NCBI RefSeq assembly: GCF_002224125.1 | Contig: NZ_NCSM01000007.1 | Location: forward strand, 669,371-733,370 | Source of the DNA: Streptomyces sp. NBS 14/10 | GTDB lineage: Bacteria; Actinomycetota; Actinomycetes; Streptomycetales; Streptomycetaceae | Length of the DNA stretch: 64,000 nt | Direction of reading: 5' to 3' | Shown here: piece after piece, positions 36,316-44,211 of the stretch | How positions within the stretch are numbered: position 1 is the stretch's first letter | Layout: each line of letters starts with the position of its first letter | Program-made: the position numbers and the translations under genes | Notes under the pieces: model-generated | What the model was told of the DNA's origin: nothing | The model's input: the letters and a program-made list of their open reading frames with translations, nothing else | The model's database searches: none

Positions 36316-38447
36316 GACAGCTGCTCCCGCCTTCCGACCACCTCGATCGGCTTGCCCAGCGGCTGGGCCTGGATGGTGCCATCGGAGTCGATCTTGGGCA
36401 GGGACGCCTGGGGCCGGGGCAGCAGCGCCTTCTTGTTGTCGATACCGCCCTTCCCGTTCACCCCGTAGAGCGCGTTGTAGATGTTGCGCACGGCGGGGCC
36501 GGAGGCGCCGGAGCCGGTACCACCCTGGGAGATCGTCATGACGATCGAGTAGTCCTTGGTGTACGTCGCGAACCACGAGGTCGTCTGCTTGCCGTAGACC
36601 TCGGCCGTACCCGTCTTGGCGTGCATCGGGATCTTGTCCTGCGGCCAGCCGCCGAATCGCCAGGCGGCGGTGCCGCGGGTCGCGACTCCCGCGAGGGCCT
36701 TGTCTATCTTGTCGCGCGTGCCCTGGGTCATCGGCAGCTTGCCGTGCGACTTGGGCTTGATCTGCTGGACCTTCTTGCCGTCGGCGCTGACGATCGCCTT
36801 GCCGATGGTCGGGTCGTACAGCGTGCCGCCGTTGCTGATCGCGGCGTAGATGGTGGCCATCTGGATCGGGGTGACGAGCGTGTCGCCCTGGCCGATGGAG
36901 TAGTTCACGGAGTCACCGGCGCGCATCTTCATTCCTTCGAGGCAGTTCTCGTAGGCGATCCGCTGGCCGTAGTTCCCGCTCTTCTTGCCGTACTTGCACC
37001 AGGCGTTCTTGTTGGCCTTCCAGTAGTCCTTCTTCCACTGGCGGTCCGGGATCCGGCCGGTGACCTCGTTGGGGAGGTCGATGCCGGTCTCCTTGCCGAG
37101 GCCGAACTGGTGGGCGGTCTTGTAGAACCAGTCCGCCGGGTGCTTCTTGGGCTTGTTGCCGCCGTCCTTCTGCCACTGCTTGTACGAGAGGTCGTAGAAC
37201 ACGGTGTCGCAGGAGACCTCGAGCGCCCGGCCGAGGCTGATCGGGCCGTAGCCCTTCGACTCGAAGTTCTTGAAGACCTGGCCGCCGATGTTGAAGGAGC
37301 TGCTGCAGTTGTAGTTGCCGTCGAAGGGGTAGCCGGCGTTGACCGCCGCCGTGGTCGGGACCACCTTGAAGATCGAGCCGGGGGCCGACTGGCCCTGGAT
37401 CGCCCGGTTCAGCAGCGGATAGTTGGAGCTCTTGCCGGTGAGCTTCTTGTAGTCCTTGCCGGAGATACCGCCGACCCAGGCGTTGGGGTCGTACGACGGG
37501 TTGGAGGCCATCGCGACCACCCGGCCCGTCTTCGCCTCCATGACCACGACCGCGCCCGCGTCGGCCTCGTACCTGCGGCCGGTGTTCCGGTCCATCTCCT
37601 TGCGGGCGTCCTTCATCGCCTGGGCCAGCTCCTTCTCCGCCACGGCCTGCACCCGGGCGTCGATGCTGGTGACGACGTTGGCGCCGGGCTGGGCCTTCTG
37701 GCTCTCGGCCTGGCCGATGACCCGGCCGAGGTTGTCGACCTCGTAGCGGGTCACCCCGGCCTTGCCGCGCAGTTCGTCGTCGTACTCGCGCTCCAGGCCG
37801 TTACGGCCGATCTGGTCGGAGCGGAGCAGCGGCGAATGGCTGTCCTCGGCCTTCTTGATCTCCTCGTCGGTGACCGGGGAGAGATAGCCGAGCACCTGGG
37901 CGGCGTTGGCGTCGCCGGGAGCGGCGTAGCGGCGCACGGCGGTGGGCTCCGCGCTTATCCCGGGGAAGTCCTCTTCGCGCTCGCGGATCTGCAGGGCCTG
38001 CTTGGCGCTGGCCTCGTCGGTGATGGGGATGGGCTGGTAGGGCGAACCGTTCCAGCAGGGCTGGGGCGTCTTGGCGTCGCACAGCCGGACCTTGTCCATG
38101 ACGTCCTTGGGCTTCATGTCCAGGACGCCCGCCAGACGGGTGAGGACGGCCTTCCCGTCGTCCTGCATCTTCATCAGCTCGGTGCGGCTGGCGGAGACGA
38201 CCAGACGGGTCTCGTTGTCGGCGAGCGGCACCCCGCGGGCGTCCAGTATCGAGCCGCGTACGGCGGGGTGGACGACCTGCTGGACGTGGTTGTTGGCGGC
38301 TTCGGCGGTGTATTCGTCGCCGTTGCGGATCTGGAGGTACCAGAGGCGGCCGCCGAGCGTGAGCAGCAGCGAGAAGACGATGATCTGGATGGCGATGAGC
38401 CGGATGGTGACGCGCGGCGTCCGCCCGGTCTCGGGGATGTTACTCAC
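36312..38447 (-). CDS. mrdA: Penicillin-binding protein 2 (class B transpeptidase)
   Basis: A 711-residue class B PBP with one N-terminal membrane segment (LIAIQIIVFSLLLTLGGRLW), a dimerisation domain, and a transpeptidase domain with SxxK in APGSIFKV, SxN in DSVNYSIGQG and KTG in HAKTGTAEV. It cross-links peptidoglycan made by RodA. Start GTG 38447 has GGGGG about ten bases upstream. Its start region is part of a duplicated segment (see 38443-38573). Start and mreD stop are separated by about 120 bases. Confidence 0.96.
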   Translation of the reverse strand: MSNIPETGRTPRVTIRLIAIQIIVFSLLLTLGGRLWYLQIRNGDEYTAEAANNHVQQVVHPAVRGSILDARGVPLADNETRLVVSASRTELMKMQDDGKAVLTRLAGVLDMKPKDVMDKVRLCDAKTPQPCWNGSPYQPIPITDEASAKQALQIREREEDFPGISAEPTAVRRYAAPGDANAAQVLGYLSPVTDEEIKKAEDSHSPLLRSDQIGRNGLEREYDDELRGKAGVTRYEVDNLGRVIGQAESQKAQPGANVVTSIDARVQAVAEKELAQAMKDARKEMDRNTGRRYEADAGAVVVMEAKTGRVVAMASNPSYDPNAWVGGISGKDYKKLTGKSSNYPLLNRAIQGQSAPGSIFKVVPTTAAVNAGYPFDGNYNCSSSFNIGGQVFKNFESKGYGPISLGRALEVSCDTVFYDLSYKQWQKDGGNKPKKHPADWFYKTAHQFGLGKETGIDLPNEVTGRIPDRQWKKDYWKANKNAWCKYGKKSGNYGQRIAYENCLEGMKMRAGDSVNYSIGQGDTLVTPIQMATIYAAISNGGTLYDPTIGKAIVSADGKKVQQIKPKSHGKLPMTQGTRDKIDKALAGVATRGTAAWRFGGWPQDKIPMHAKTGTAEVYGKQTTSWFATYTKDYSIVMTISQGGTGSGASGPAVRNIYNALYGVNGKGGIDNKKALLPRPQASLPKIDSDGTIQAQPLGKPIEVVGRREQLS

Positions 38448-38535
38448 AGCAGCCCCCGCTGGTTGTCGGGCCGGGGGTACGGCCCGCGGCGCAGCCGCTG
38501 TCGGTCGCAGTGCCCTCGGAAGAACGCAGCCTCAC
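38440..38535 (-). other. Possible 31-codon upstream reading frame overlapping the mrdA start
   Basis: GTG 38535 is preceded by a copy of the mrdA ribosome-binding segment and opens a 31-codon frame ending in TAA eight bases inside mrdA. It may be a translational coupler or simply a by-product of the segment duplication. Confidence 0.3.
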
Positions 38536-38573
38536 GACGGCAGCCCCCACTGGTTGTCAGAACGCAGCCTCAC
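38443..38573. repeat. Duplicated segment around the mrdA translation start
   Basis: AGAACGCAGCCTCAC occurs identically at 38521-38535 and 38559-38573. A second element, CAGCCCCC(A/G)CTGGTTGTC, occurs at 38451-38468 and 38541-38558. On the minus strand each unit reads start-like GTGAG ... GGGGGCTGC, ending at the real mrdA GTG. Confidence 0.8.
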
Positions 38574-39187
38574 AGGCGCTTGACCCCCTTGAGGCGTCCC
38601 GTCCCCCGGTTGGCGGCCTTCATCAAAAGACCGCCGCGCTGGCTGCCGATGCGGGAGCCGCCGGAGGAGTCGGCCATCGGGTCGTTCTCGCTCCTTCTGG
38701 CCATCCCCATGATCAGCGGCACCGTGAACGGCGCCAGCAGCAGGTCGTACAGCGCCGCCGTGAACAGCAGCTTGCTCAGGCCCGCATGGCGGGCGGCGTC
38801 GTCGCCGACGAGCTGGCCGACGCCCGCGTACAGCAGCGTGCTGCCGATGGCCGCCGCGACGACCACCAGCATCGGCCCGGTGGCCGACCTGAGCTGGCCG
38901 GTCTCGGGCTTGGCGAGGCCCGCCAGATAGCCGATGACGCACAGCACCAGGGCGTAGCGCCCGGCCGCGTGGTCGGCGGGCGGGGCGAGGTCGGCGAGCA
39001 GGCCCGCGCCGAAGCCGATGAGCGCGCCGCCGGTGTGGCCGTACACGAGCGCGAGGCCGAGGACGACGAGCAGCAGCAGATCGGGGACCGCGCCGGGCAA
39101 CTGGAGCCGGGCGAGTACGCAGACCTGGACGACGAGGGCGATGACCACGAGAAGGGTCGACAGCAGGACCCGGTTCAGACGCAGCAT
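38570..39187 (-). CDS. mreD: Rod shape-determining protein MreD
   Basis: A 205-residue membrane protein with five or six helices (LLSTLLVVIALVVQVCVLAR, VPDLLLLVVLGLALVYG and others). MreD links MreB/MreC to the wall synthesis machinery. The basic C-terminal tail (MKAANRGTGRLKGVKRL) is cytoplasmic. The start ATG 39187 lies three bases past the mreC stop, so the two are co-translated. The stop codon falls inside the duplicated segment described next to mrdA. Confidence 0.92.
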   Translation of the reverse strand: MLRLNRVLLSTLLVVIALVVQVCVLARLQLPGAVPDLLLLVVLGLALVYGHTGGALIGFGAGLLADLAPPADHAAGRYALVLCVIGYLAGLAKPETGQLRSATGPMLVVVAAAIGSTLLYAGVGQLVGDDAARHAGLSKLLFTAALYDLLLAPFTVPLIMGMARRSENDPMADSSGGSRIGSQRGGLLMKAANRGTGRLKGVKRL

Positions 39188-39190
39188 CGG

Positions 39191-40132
39191 TCAGCTCCTG
39201 TTGGCGGAGGCGCTCGGCGACGAGGACGGTTTGACCGTGACGGTGACCGTGGGCGCCGGCTTGGGCTTGGCGGGCTTGGGCGGCAGCACGGTGTCCCGCG
39301 GGTTCTCGCGCGGCGGTTCGACGACGACGCCCACGATGTCGAGCTTGGTGAAGCCCACGTACGGGCGCACCACCAGGGTGCGGGTCAGATCGCCGCCCGA
39401 GGGGTCGACGCGGACCACCTCGCCGACCGGAACGCCGGGCACGAACGGCTTGTTGGCGCGGGAGCCGAAGGTGACGAGCCGGTCGCCCTTCTTGATCTTC
39501 GCCTTGCCGTTGAGGAGCTGGACGCGCAGCGAGCGGTCGCCCTGGCCGTTGGCGAAGCCGAGCTCGCCGGACTTCTCCATGCGGGTGCCGACGGTGAAGT
39601 CCGGGTCGATGGCGAGCACCACGGTGGCGGTCGACGGGCCGACGGTGGTGACCCGGCCGACCAGGCCGTCGCCGTTGATGACGGTCATATCGCGGCGGAT
39701 GCCGTCCTTGCTGCCCACGTCGATGGTGACGGTCCAGGAGAAGCCCTGGGCCGCTCCTATGGCGATGACCTGGGCGCCCTTGACGCCGTACTGGCCGGCG
39801 CCCGCGGTCTTGCGCAGCTTGTCCAGCTCGACGACGCGGGCGCGGTTGCGGACGTCGCTGCCGAGCCGCTGCTTGAGCTCGGCGTTCTCCCGCTCCAGTG
39901 CGCTTATCCGGTCGTACCGCTCGTCGGAGTCCCGGACGGCCGACACGGCGTTGCCGATCGGGTCGACCGCGGAGGCGACCCCTTCCTCAACCGGCCCGAA
40001 GACGGACGCGGCGGCCTGGCGGGCGCCGTCGAGGGGCGAATCCTCGCCGCCGCGGATATCCACCGTGATCAGTGCGAACGCGATGGCGACCAGCAGCACC
40101 AGGAGCAGCCGGCTCTCTCGTGTGTCCCTCAC
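39191..40132 (-). CDS. mreC: Rod shape-determining protein MreC
   Basis: A 313-residue protein with one N-terminal membrane segment (LLLVLLVAIAFALITVD), a coiled coil (RISALERENAELKQRLGSDV) and the two beta-barrel extracytoplasmic domain of MreC. The tail is Pro/Ser/Lys-rich. MreC bridges MreB and PBP2/RodA. Start GTG 40132. It follows mreB after about 160 bases containing a strong hairpin, so it may be only partly co-transcribed with mreB. Confidence 0.94.
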   Translation of the reverse strand: MRDTRESRLLLVLLVAIAFALITVDIRGGEDSPLDGARQAAASVFGPVEEGVASAVDPIGNAVSAVRDSDERYDRISALERENAELKQRLGSDVRNRARVVELDKLRKTAGAGQYGVKGAQVIAIGAAQGFSWTVTIDVGSKDGIRRDMTVINGDGLVGRVTTVGPSTATVVLAIDPDFTVGTRMEKSGELGFANGQGDRSLRVQLLNGKAKIKKGDRLVTFGSRANKPFVPGVPVGEVVRVDPSGGDLTRTLVVRPYVGFTKLDIVGVVVEPPRENPRDTVLPPKPAKPKPAPTVTVTVKPSSSPSASANRS

Positions 40133-40232
40133 GTGCGGCGACGTGCCTTCCTCGTCGGAGTCGGACCGGCTACGGCTTTGTTGTGTTTTCTCAACGGCTG
40201 CCGGTCATGGGGAGCCTTATGCCTGTATATCA

Positions 40233-40285
40233 GTGAACCGCCGCTCCGCCGTACGGGAAGTCGGCCCCCCGTACGGCGGATTCAC
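40233..40285 (-). terminator. Hairpin between mreB and mreC
   Basis: A perfect 13-bp stem (40245-40257 with 40268-40280) is enclosed by an outer GTGAA/TTCAC pairing. It lies just downstream of mreB and probably reduces transcription into mreCD-mrdA-rodA, giving more MreB than its partners. Confidence 0.7.
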
Positions 40286-40292
40286 CGGATCG

Positions 40293-41324
40293 TCATCTGC
40301 GGGGCTGGGCGTCCAGCACCTGCTGCAGCGCCTCGAACTCCTCGACGCATTTGCCGGAGCCGAGCGCGACCGAGTCCAGCGGGTCCTCGGCGATGTGGAT
40401 CGGCATACCGGTCTCCTGGCGCAGCCGCTGGTCGAGGCCGCGCAGCAGGGCGCCGCCGCCGGTGAGCACGATGCCGCGGTCCATGACGTCGCCCGACAGC
40501 TCGGGCGGGCACTTGTCGAGCGTGGTCTTGACCGCGTCGACGATCGCGTTGACCGGCTCCTCCATGGCCTTGCGGACCTCGGCGGCGGAGATCACAACGG
40601 TCTTGGGGAGGCCGCTGACCAGGTCACGGCCGCGGATCTCGGTGTGCTCCTCCTCCTTGCCCTCGAAGGCGGAGCCGATCGTGATCTTGATGTTCTCGGC
40701 GGTGCGTTCGCCGAGCAGAAGGCTGTACTCCTTCTTGATGTGCTGGATGATCGCGTTGTCCAGCTCGTCGCCCGCCACCCGGATGGACTGTGCGGTGACG
40801 ATTCCACCGAGCGAGATGACCGCGACCTCGGTGGTGCCGCCGCCGATGTCCACGACCATGTTGCCGGTGGCCTCGTGGACGGGGAGGCCGGAGCCGATGG
40901 CGGCGGCCATGGGCTCCTCGATGATGTGCACCTGGCGGGCGCCCGCCTGGGTGGATGCCTCGATGACGGCGCGGCGCTCGACGCCGGTGATACCGGAGGG
41001 CACGCAGACGACGACCCGGGGACGGGCGAGATAGCGGCGCTTGTGGATCTTCAGGATGAAGTAGCGCAGCATCCGCTCGGTGATCTCGAAGTCGGCGATC
41101 ACGCCGTCCTTGAGCGGGCGCACGGCCACGATGTTGCCAGGGGTGCGGCCGATCATCTTCTTCGCCTCGGCGCCCACCGCGAGGATCCCACCGGTGTTGG
41201 TGTTGATGGCGACGACGGACGGCTCGTTGAGGACGATCCCGCGGCCCCTGACGTACACCAGCGTGTTGGCGGTCCCGAGGTCGACAGCCATGTCACGGCC
41301 GATGAACGACATGTTGTTCCCCAT
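40293..41324 (-). CDS. mreB: Actin-like cytoskeletal protein MreB
   Basis: A 343-residue actin-fold ATPase with phosphate-1 motif [15 protein letters not shown], phosphate-2 [15 protein letters not shown] and adenosine motif [13 protein letters not shown]. In Streptomyces it supports spore-wall synthesis rather than vegetative tip growth. ATG 41324 gives [14 protein letters not shown] 41312, with GGGG six bases upstream, is equally likely and removes four residues. Confidence 0.97.
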   Translation of the reverse strand: MGNNMSFIGRDMAVDLGTANTLVYVRGRGIVLNEPSVVAINTNTGGILAVGAEAKKMIGRTPGNIVAVRPLKDGVIADFEITERMLRYFILKIHKRRYLARPRVVVCVPSGITGVERRAVIEASTQAGARQVHIIEEPMAAAIGSGLPVHEATGNMVVDIGGGTTEVAVISLGGIVTAQSIRVAGDELDNAIIQHIKKEYSLLLGERTAENIKITIGSAFEGKEEEHTEIRGRDLVSGLPKTVVISAAEVRKAMEEPVNAIVDAVKTTLDKCPPELSGDVMDRGIVLTGGGALLRGLDQRLRQETGMPIHIAEDPLDSVALGSGKCVEEFEALQQVLDAQPRR

Positions 41325-41540
41325 GAGGATGCGTCAGGCCTTCCCACTTGAAGCGTTTGCTTTTTGAGGTCGGCAGGATGTGGTGCGCTGCGAGGCGCGG
41401 AAGCTCTCATCGTAGTCACGCCCGCTCGAACACGCTGCGGGGGTCCTCCGCCATTGTCAGCAGAACACGGGCCCGCCCCCTGCTAATGGTGACGTCGTGT
41501 CGCGGGGATGCGTTCCCCCGATCGGCCCGCATATGCCAAA

Positions 41541-41566
41541 GGGCGGCCGAACAATATCGGCCGCCC
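41541..41566 (-). terminator. Terminator after ndk
   Basis: A perfect 10-bp stem GGGCGGCCGA/TCGGCCGCCC with a 6-base loop (41541-41566) lies 46 bases past the ndk stop and insulates it from mreB. Confidence 0.75.
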
Positions 41567-41611
41567 CAGGCCAGGAGGGGTGACGATGTGATGAACGGTC
41601 AGTGATGAAGG

Positions 41612-42025
41612 TCAGGCGAGCCCGGGGAAGAAAATCTTGATCTCCCGCAGGGCGGACTCTTCGGAGTCGGAGGCGTGGATCAGGTTCTCCCGCACGATCG
41701 TGCCGAAGTCGCCACGGATGGAGCCCGGCGCCGCGGCGATCGGGTCGGTCGGCCCCGCCAGCGCCCGTACGCCCTCGATGACGCGCTCGCCCTCGACGAC
41801 CAGCGCGACGACCGGGCCGGAGGCCATGAACTCCACCAGCGGCTCGTAGAACGGCTTGCCCACGTGCTCGGCGTAGTGCTGCTCCAGAGTGTCGCGGCCC
41901 AGCTCACGCAGCTCCAGCGCGCTGATCGTCCACCCCGCCTTCTTCTCGACGCGGCTCAGGATCTCGCCGATCAGTCCGCGTCGTACGGCGTCGGGCTTCA
42001 GAAGGACGAGCGTGCGCTGGGTCAC
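41612..42025 (-). CDS. ndk: Nucleoside diphosphate kinase
   Basis: A 137-residue Ndk that balances nucleoside triphosphate pools by a phosphohistidine mechanism. It shows TLVLLKPDAVRRGLIGEI at the N-terminus, the active-site His in RENLIHASDSEESA and the C-terminal EIKIFF. GTG 42025 is the start, with AAAGGAG about eight bases upstream; the upstream in-frame extension is unsupported. It follows the DUF4233 gene on the same strand. Confidence 0.97.
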   Translation of the reverse strand: MTQRTLVLLKPDAVRRGLIGEILSRVEKKAGWTISALELRELGRDTLEQHYAEHVGKPFYEPLVEFMASGPVVALVVEGERVIEGVRALAGPTDPIAAAPGSIRGDFGTIVRENLIHASDSEESALREIKIFFPGLA

Positions 42026-42100
42026 TACGAGAACTCCTTTGGAACGTGGCATGCGGGTGATGCTGTGCCGCCGAGGCTACATGGGTGAACGACGGCCACG

Positions 42101-42445
42101 TTACGCAGTGTCAGCAGGCGCGGCGGCGAAGCGCGCCTTGGCTTCGTCGACCTTGCGTCCGTAGTGGACCGAGGCCCACCACAGCGCGGCGAAGGCCGCG
42201 CCCAGGATGTACATGGTGGTGACGATCGTGCCGCTCAGCACCAGGCCGATCTGCAGGGCCCAGCCGATGTGCACCGCGCCGGGGCGGCCGAGCATCCCGC
42301 ACAGCAGGACGCACAGCGCCATGGCGATACCGCTGACCGTCCACACCGTGGTCGCGGACAGACCGGAGGTTTTCATGGCCACCAGCCCGGCGAAGCCGAT
42401 CACAAAGAATTCACCGATCAAGGTGGACGCGCAGAGCGTTCGCAT
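42101..42445 (-). CDS. DUF4233 small membrane protein
   Basis: A 114-residue protein with four predicted helices (LIGEFFVIGFAGLVAMKTSG, MALCVLLCGMLGRPG, WALQIGLVLSGTIVTTMYIL and an AALWWASVHYGRKV end) and a charged C-terminus. It fits the DUF4233 family, which regularly sits between folC and ndk in actinobacteria, as here. ATG 42445 starts one base after the folC stop, so it is translated with folC. Function unknown. Confidence 0.85.
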   Translation of the reverse strand: MRTLCASTLIGEFFVIGFAGLVAMKTSGLSATTVWTVSGIAMALCVLLCGMLGRPGAVHIGWALQIGLVLSGTIVTTMYILGAAFAALWWASVHYGRKVDEAKARFAAAPADTA

Positions 42446-42446
42446 A

Positions 42447-43949
42447 TCAGCCCTTTCCCAGGAGCAGCCGGGCCTCGCCGACCGTGATCACCGACCCGGC
42501 CACCAGCACGCCCGCGCCGGAGTACTCGCCTTCTTCCTCGGCGAGCGTGATCGCCGCCTCCAGGGCGTCGTCAAGACGCGGCTCGACCTGCACCCGGTCC
42601 ACGCCGAAGACCTCCACGGCGATGGCGGCCAGCTCGTCCGCGTCCATCGCGCGCTGGGTGGAGTTGCGAGTGATCACCACCTCGGCGAAGATCGGCTCAA
42701 ATGCCTCCAGGAGGCCGCGCACATCCTTGTCGCCGCTCGCGCCGACCACACCGATCAGCCTGCTGAAGCCGAACGCCTCGGTGACCGCCTCGGCCGCCGC
42801 CCGCGCGCCGGCCGGGTTGTGCGCGGCGTCCAGGACCACGGTCGGGCTGCGGCGCACGACCTCGAGGCGGCCCGGGGAGGTGACGGAGGCGAAGGCGGTC
42901 CGGACGGTCTCGAGGTCGAGGGTGCGGGCGTGCTCCGAGCCGACGCCGAAGAACGCCTCCACGGCGGCCAGCGCCACCGCCGCGTTATGCGCCTGGTGGG
43001 CCCCGTACAGCGGGAGGAAGACCTCCGGATACTCACCGCCGAGGCCGCGCAGGGTCAGCAGCTGACCGCCGACCGCCACCTCGCGGGAGAGCACGCCGAA
43101 CTCCATGCCCTCACGGGCGACCGTGGCGTCCACCTCGACCGCGCGCTTGAGGACCACCGACGCGGCCTCCAGCGGCTGCTGCGCCAGCACCACCGTGGAG
43201 TCCTGCTTGACGATCCCGGACTTCTCGGCGGCGATCTCCTCCGGTGTGGTGCCAAGACGGTCGGTGTGGTCCAGCGAGATCGGCATGATCACCGCGACCC
43301 CGGCGTCGATCACATTGGTCGCGTCCCAGACGCCGCCCATGCCGACCTCGACCACCGCGATATCGACCGGCGCATCGGCGAACGCCGCGTACGCCATGGC
43401 GGTGAGCACCTCGAAGAACGAGAGCCGGTGCTCCTGCGAGGCGTCGACCATGTCGATGTACGGCTTGATGTCCCGGTACGTCTCGATGAACCGCTCGGCG
43501 GAGATCGGCGCCCCGTCCAGGCTGATTCGCTCGGTGATCGACTGCACGTGCGGGCTGGTGTAGCGGCCGGTGCGCAGCTCGAAGGCGCCCAGCAGCGACT
43601 CGATCATGCGGGCGGTGCTGGTCTTGCCGTTCGTCCCGGTGATGTGGATCGAGGGGTACGCGCGCTGCGGGGAGCCGAGGATGTCCATCAGCGCCTCGAC
43701 GCGCACCAGCGAGGGGTCCAGCTTGGTCTCGGGCCAGCGCCCCGCGAGCTCCGTCTCCACCTCCCGCAGCGCCCGGTCCAGCTCCGGGTCGGCCGGCCGG
43801 GCGGGCACACCGTCCCCCTGCGGCGGCCCCGACTGGGTCCGCAGCGTCCGGCTGCCGGCCTCGATCACGGCGAGATCGGGGTCGCGGTCGGTCTCGGCTC
43901 CGACGATCTCGTCGAACTCATCGGGCTCGTTCTGGGGGCGCTCGCTCAC
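42447..43949 (-). CDS. folC: Bifunctional folylpolyglutamate/dihydrofolate synthase
   Basis: A 500-residue Mur-ligase-type enzyme adding glutamate to folates. The P-loop is ITGTNGKTSTARM (GTNGKTS about residues 105-111), with SPHVQSITERI, the Mg-site Glu in VVEVGMGG and DHTDRLG. About 75 residues precede the usual start region and are acidic, as is common in actinobacteria. GTG 43949 opens the longest frame; a later start cannot be excluded. It heads the folC-DUF4233-ndk run. Confidence 0.94.
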   Translation of the reverse strand: MSERPQNEPDEFDEIVGAETDRDPDLAVIEAGSRTLRTQSGPPQGDGVPARPADPELDRALREVETELAGRWPETKLDPSLVRVEALMDILGSPQRAYPSIHITGTNGKTSTARMIESLLGAFELRTGRYTSPHVQSITERISLDGAPISAERFIETYRDIKPYIDMVDASQEHRLSFFEVLTAMAYAAFADAPVDIAVVEVGMGGVWDATNVIDAGVAVIMPISLDHTDRLGTTPEEIAAEKSGIVKQDSTVVLAQQPLEAASVVLKRAVEVDATVAREGMEFGVLSREVAVGGQLLTLRGLGGEYPEVFLPLYGAHQAHNAAVALAAVEAFFGVGSEHARTLDLETVRTAFASVTSPGRLEVVRRSPTVVLDAAHNPAGARAAAEAVTEAFGFSRLIGVVGASGDKDVRGLLEAFEPIFAEVVITRNSTQRAMDADELAAIAVEVFGVDRVQVEPRLDDALEAAITLAEEEGEYSGAGVLVAGSVITVGEARLLLGKG

Positions 43950-43984
43950 GGTGACAGTCTACTTTCAGGGCTCGGCCGTCTTAC

Positions 43985-44019
43985 GGGGGCCGGGTGCCCC
44001 TCACACGCCCCCTTTTTTT
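43985..44019 (+). terminator. Plus-strand intrinsic terminator with seven T residues
   Basis: GGGGGC (43985-43990) pairs with GCCCCC (44007-44012) and is followed by TTTTTTT. It faces the plus strand although both neighbours are minus-strand genes, so it would stop antisense transcription or a small unannotated plus-strand RNA. The rest of 43950-44211 holds no gene. Confidence 0.6.
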
Positions 44020-44029
44020 GCGGCTCGGT

Positions 44030-44053
44030 TCTCCCCCAGCTACCGCTGGGAGG
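44030..44053. repeat. Dispersed intergenic hairpin, copy 1
   Basis: A CTCCC-CAGC...GCTG-GGGAG type hairpin that matches 60710-60733 at 20 of 24 positions. Short palindromes of this kind recur between genes in Streptomyces. Confidence 0.6.
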
Positions 44054-44211
44054 TGCCCCCCGGGGGGCGCTACAGCCCCTGTCGACGGTCGACCGTGCTC
44101 GGCCCTTCGCGCGGCGGAGCCGCAAATCGACTGCAGCCTCAGGGCCTCCGCGCGCTCTCCCTTTCACGGTGACATCAGCGCCTCCGGCGCGGGCGGCCGC
44201 GCCCCTTCGGC

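Noticed and set aside
36621..38930. 769-codon plus-strand frame opposite mrdA/mreD
   Set aside because: Spans two well-defined genes on the other strand and consists of Val/Gly/Asp repeats without structure.
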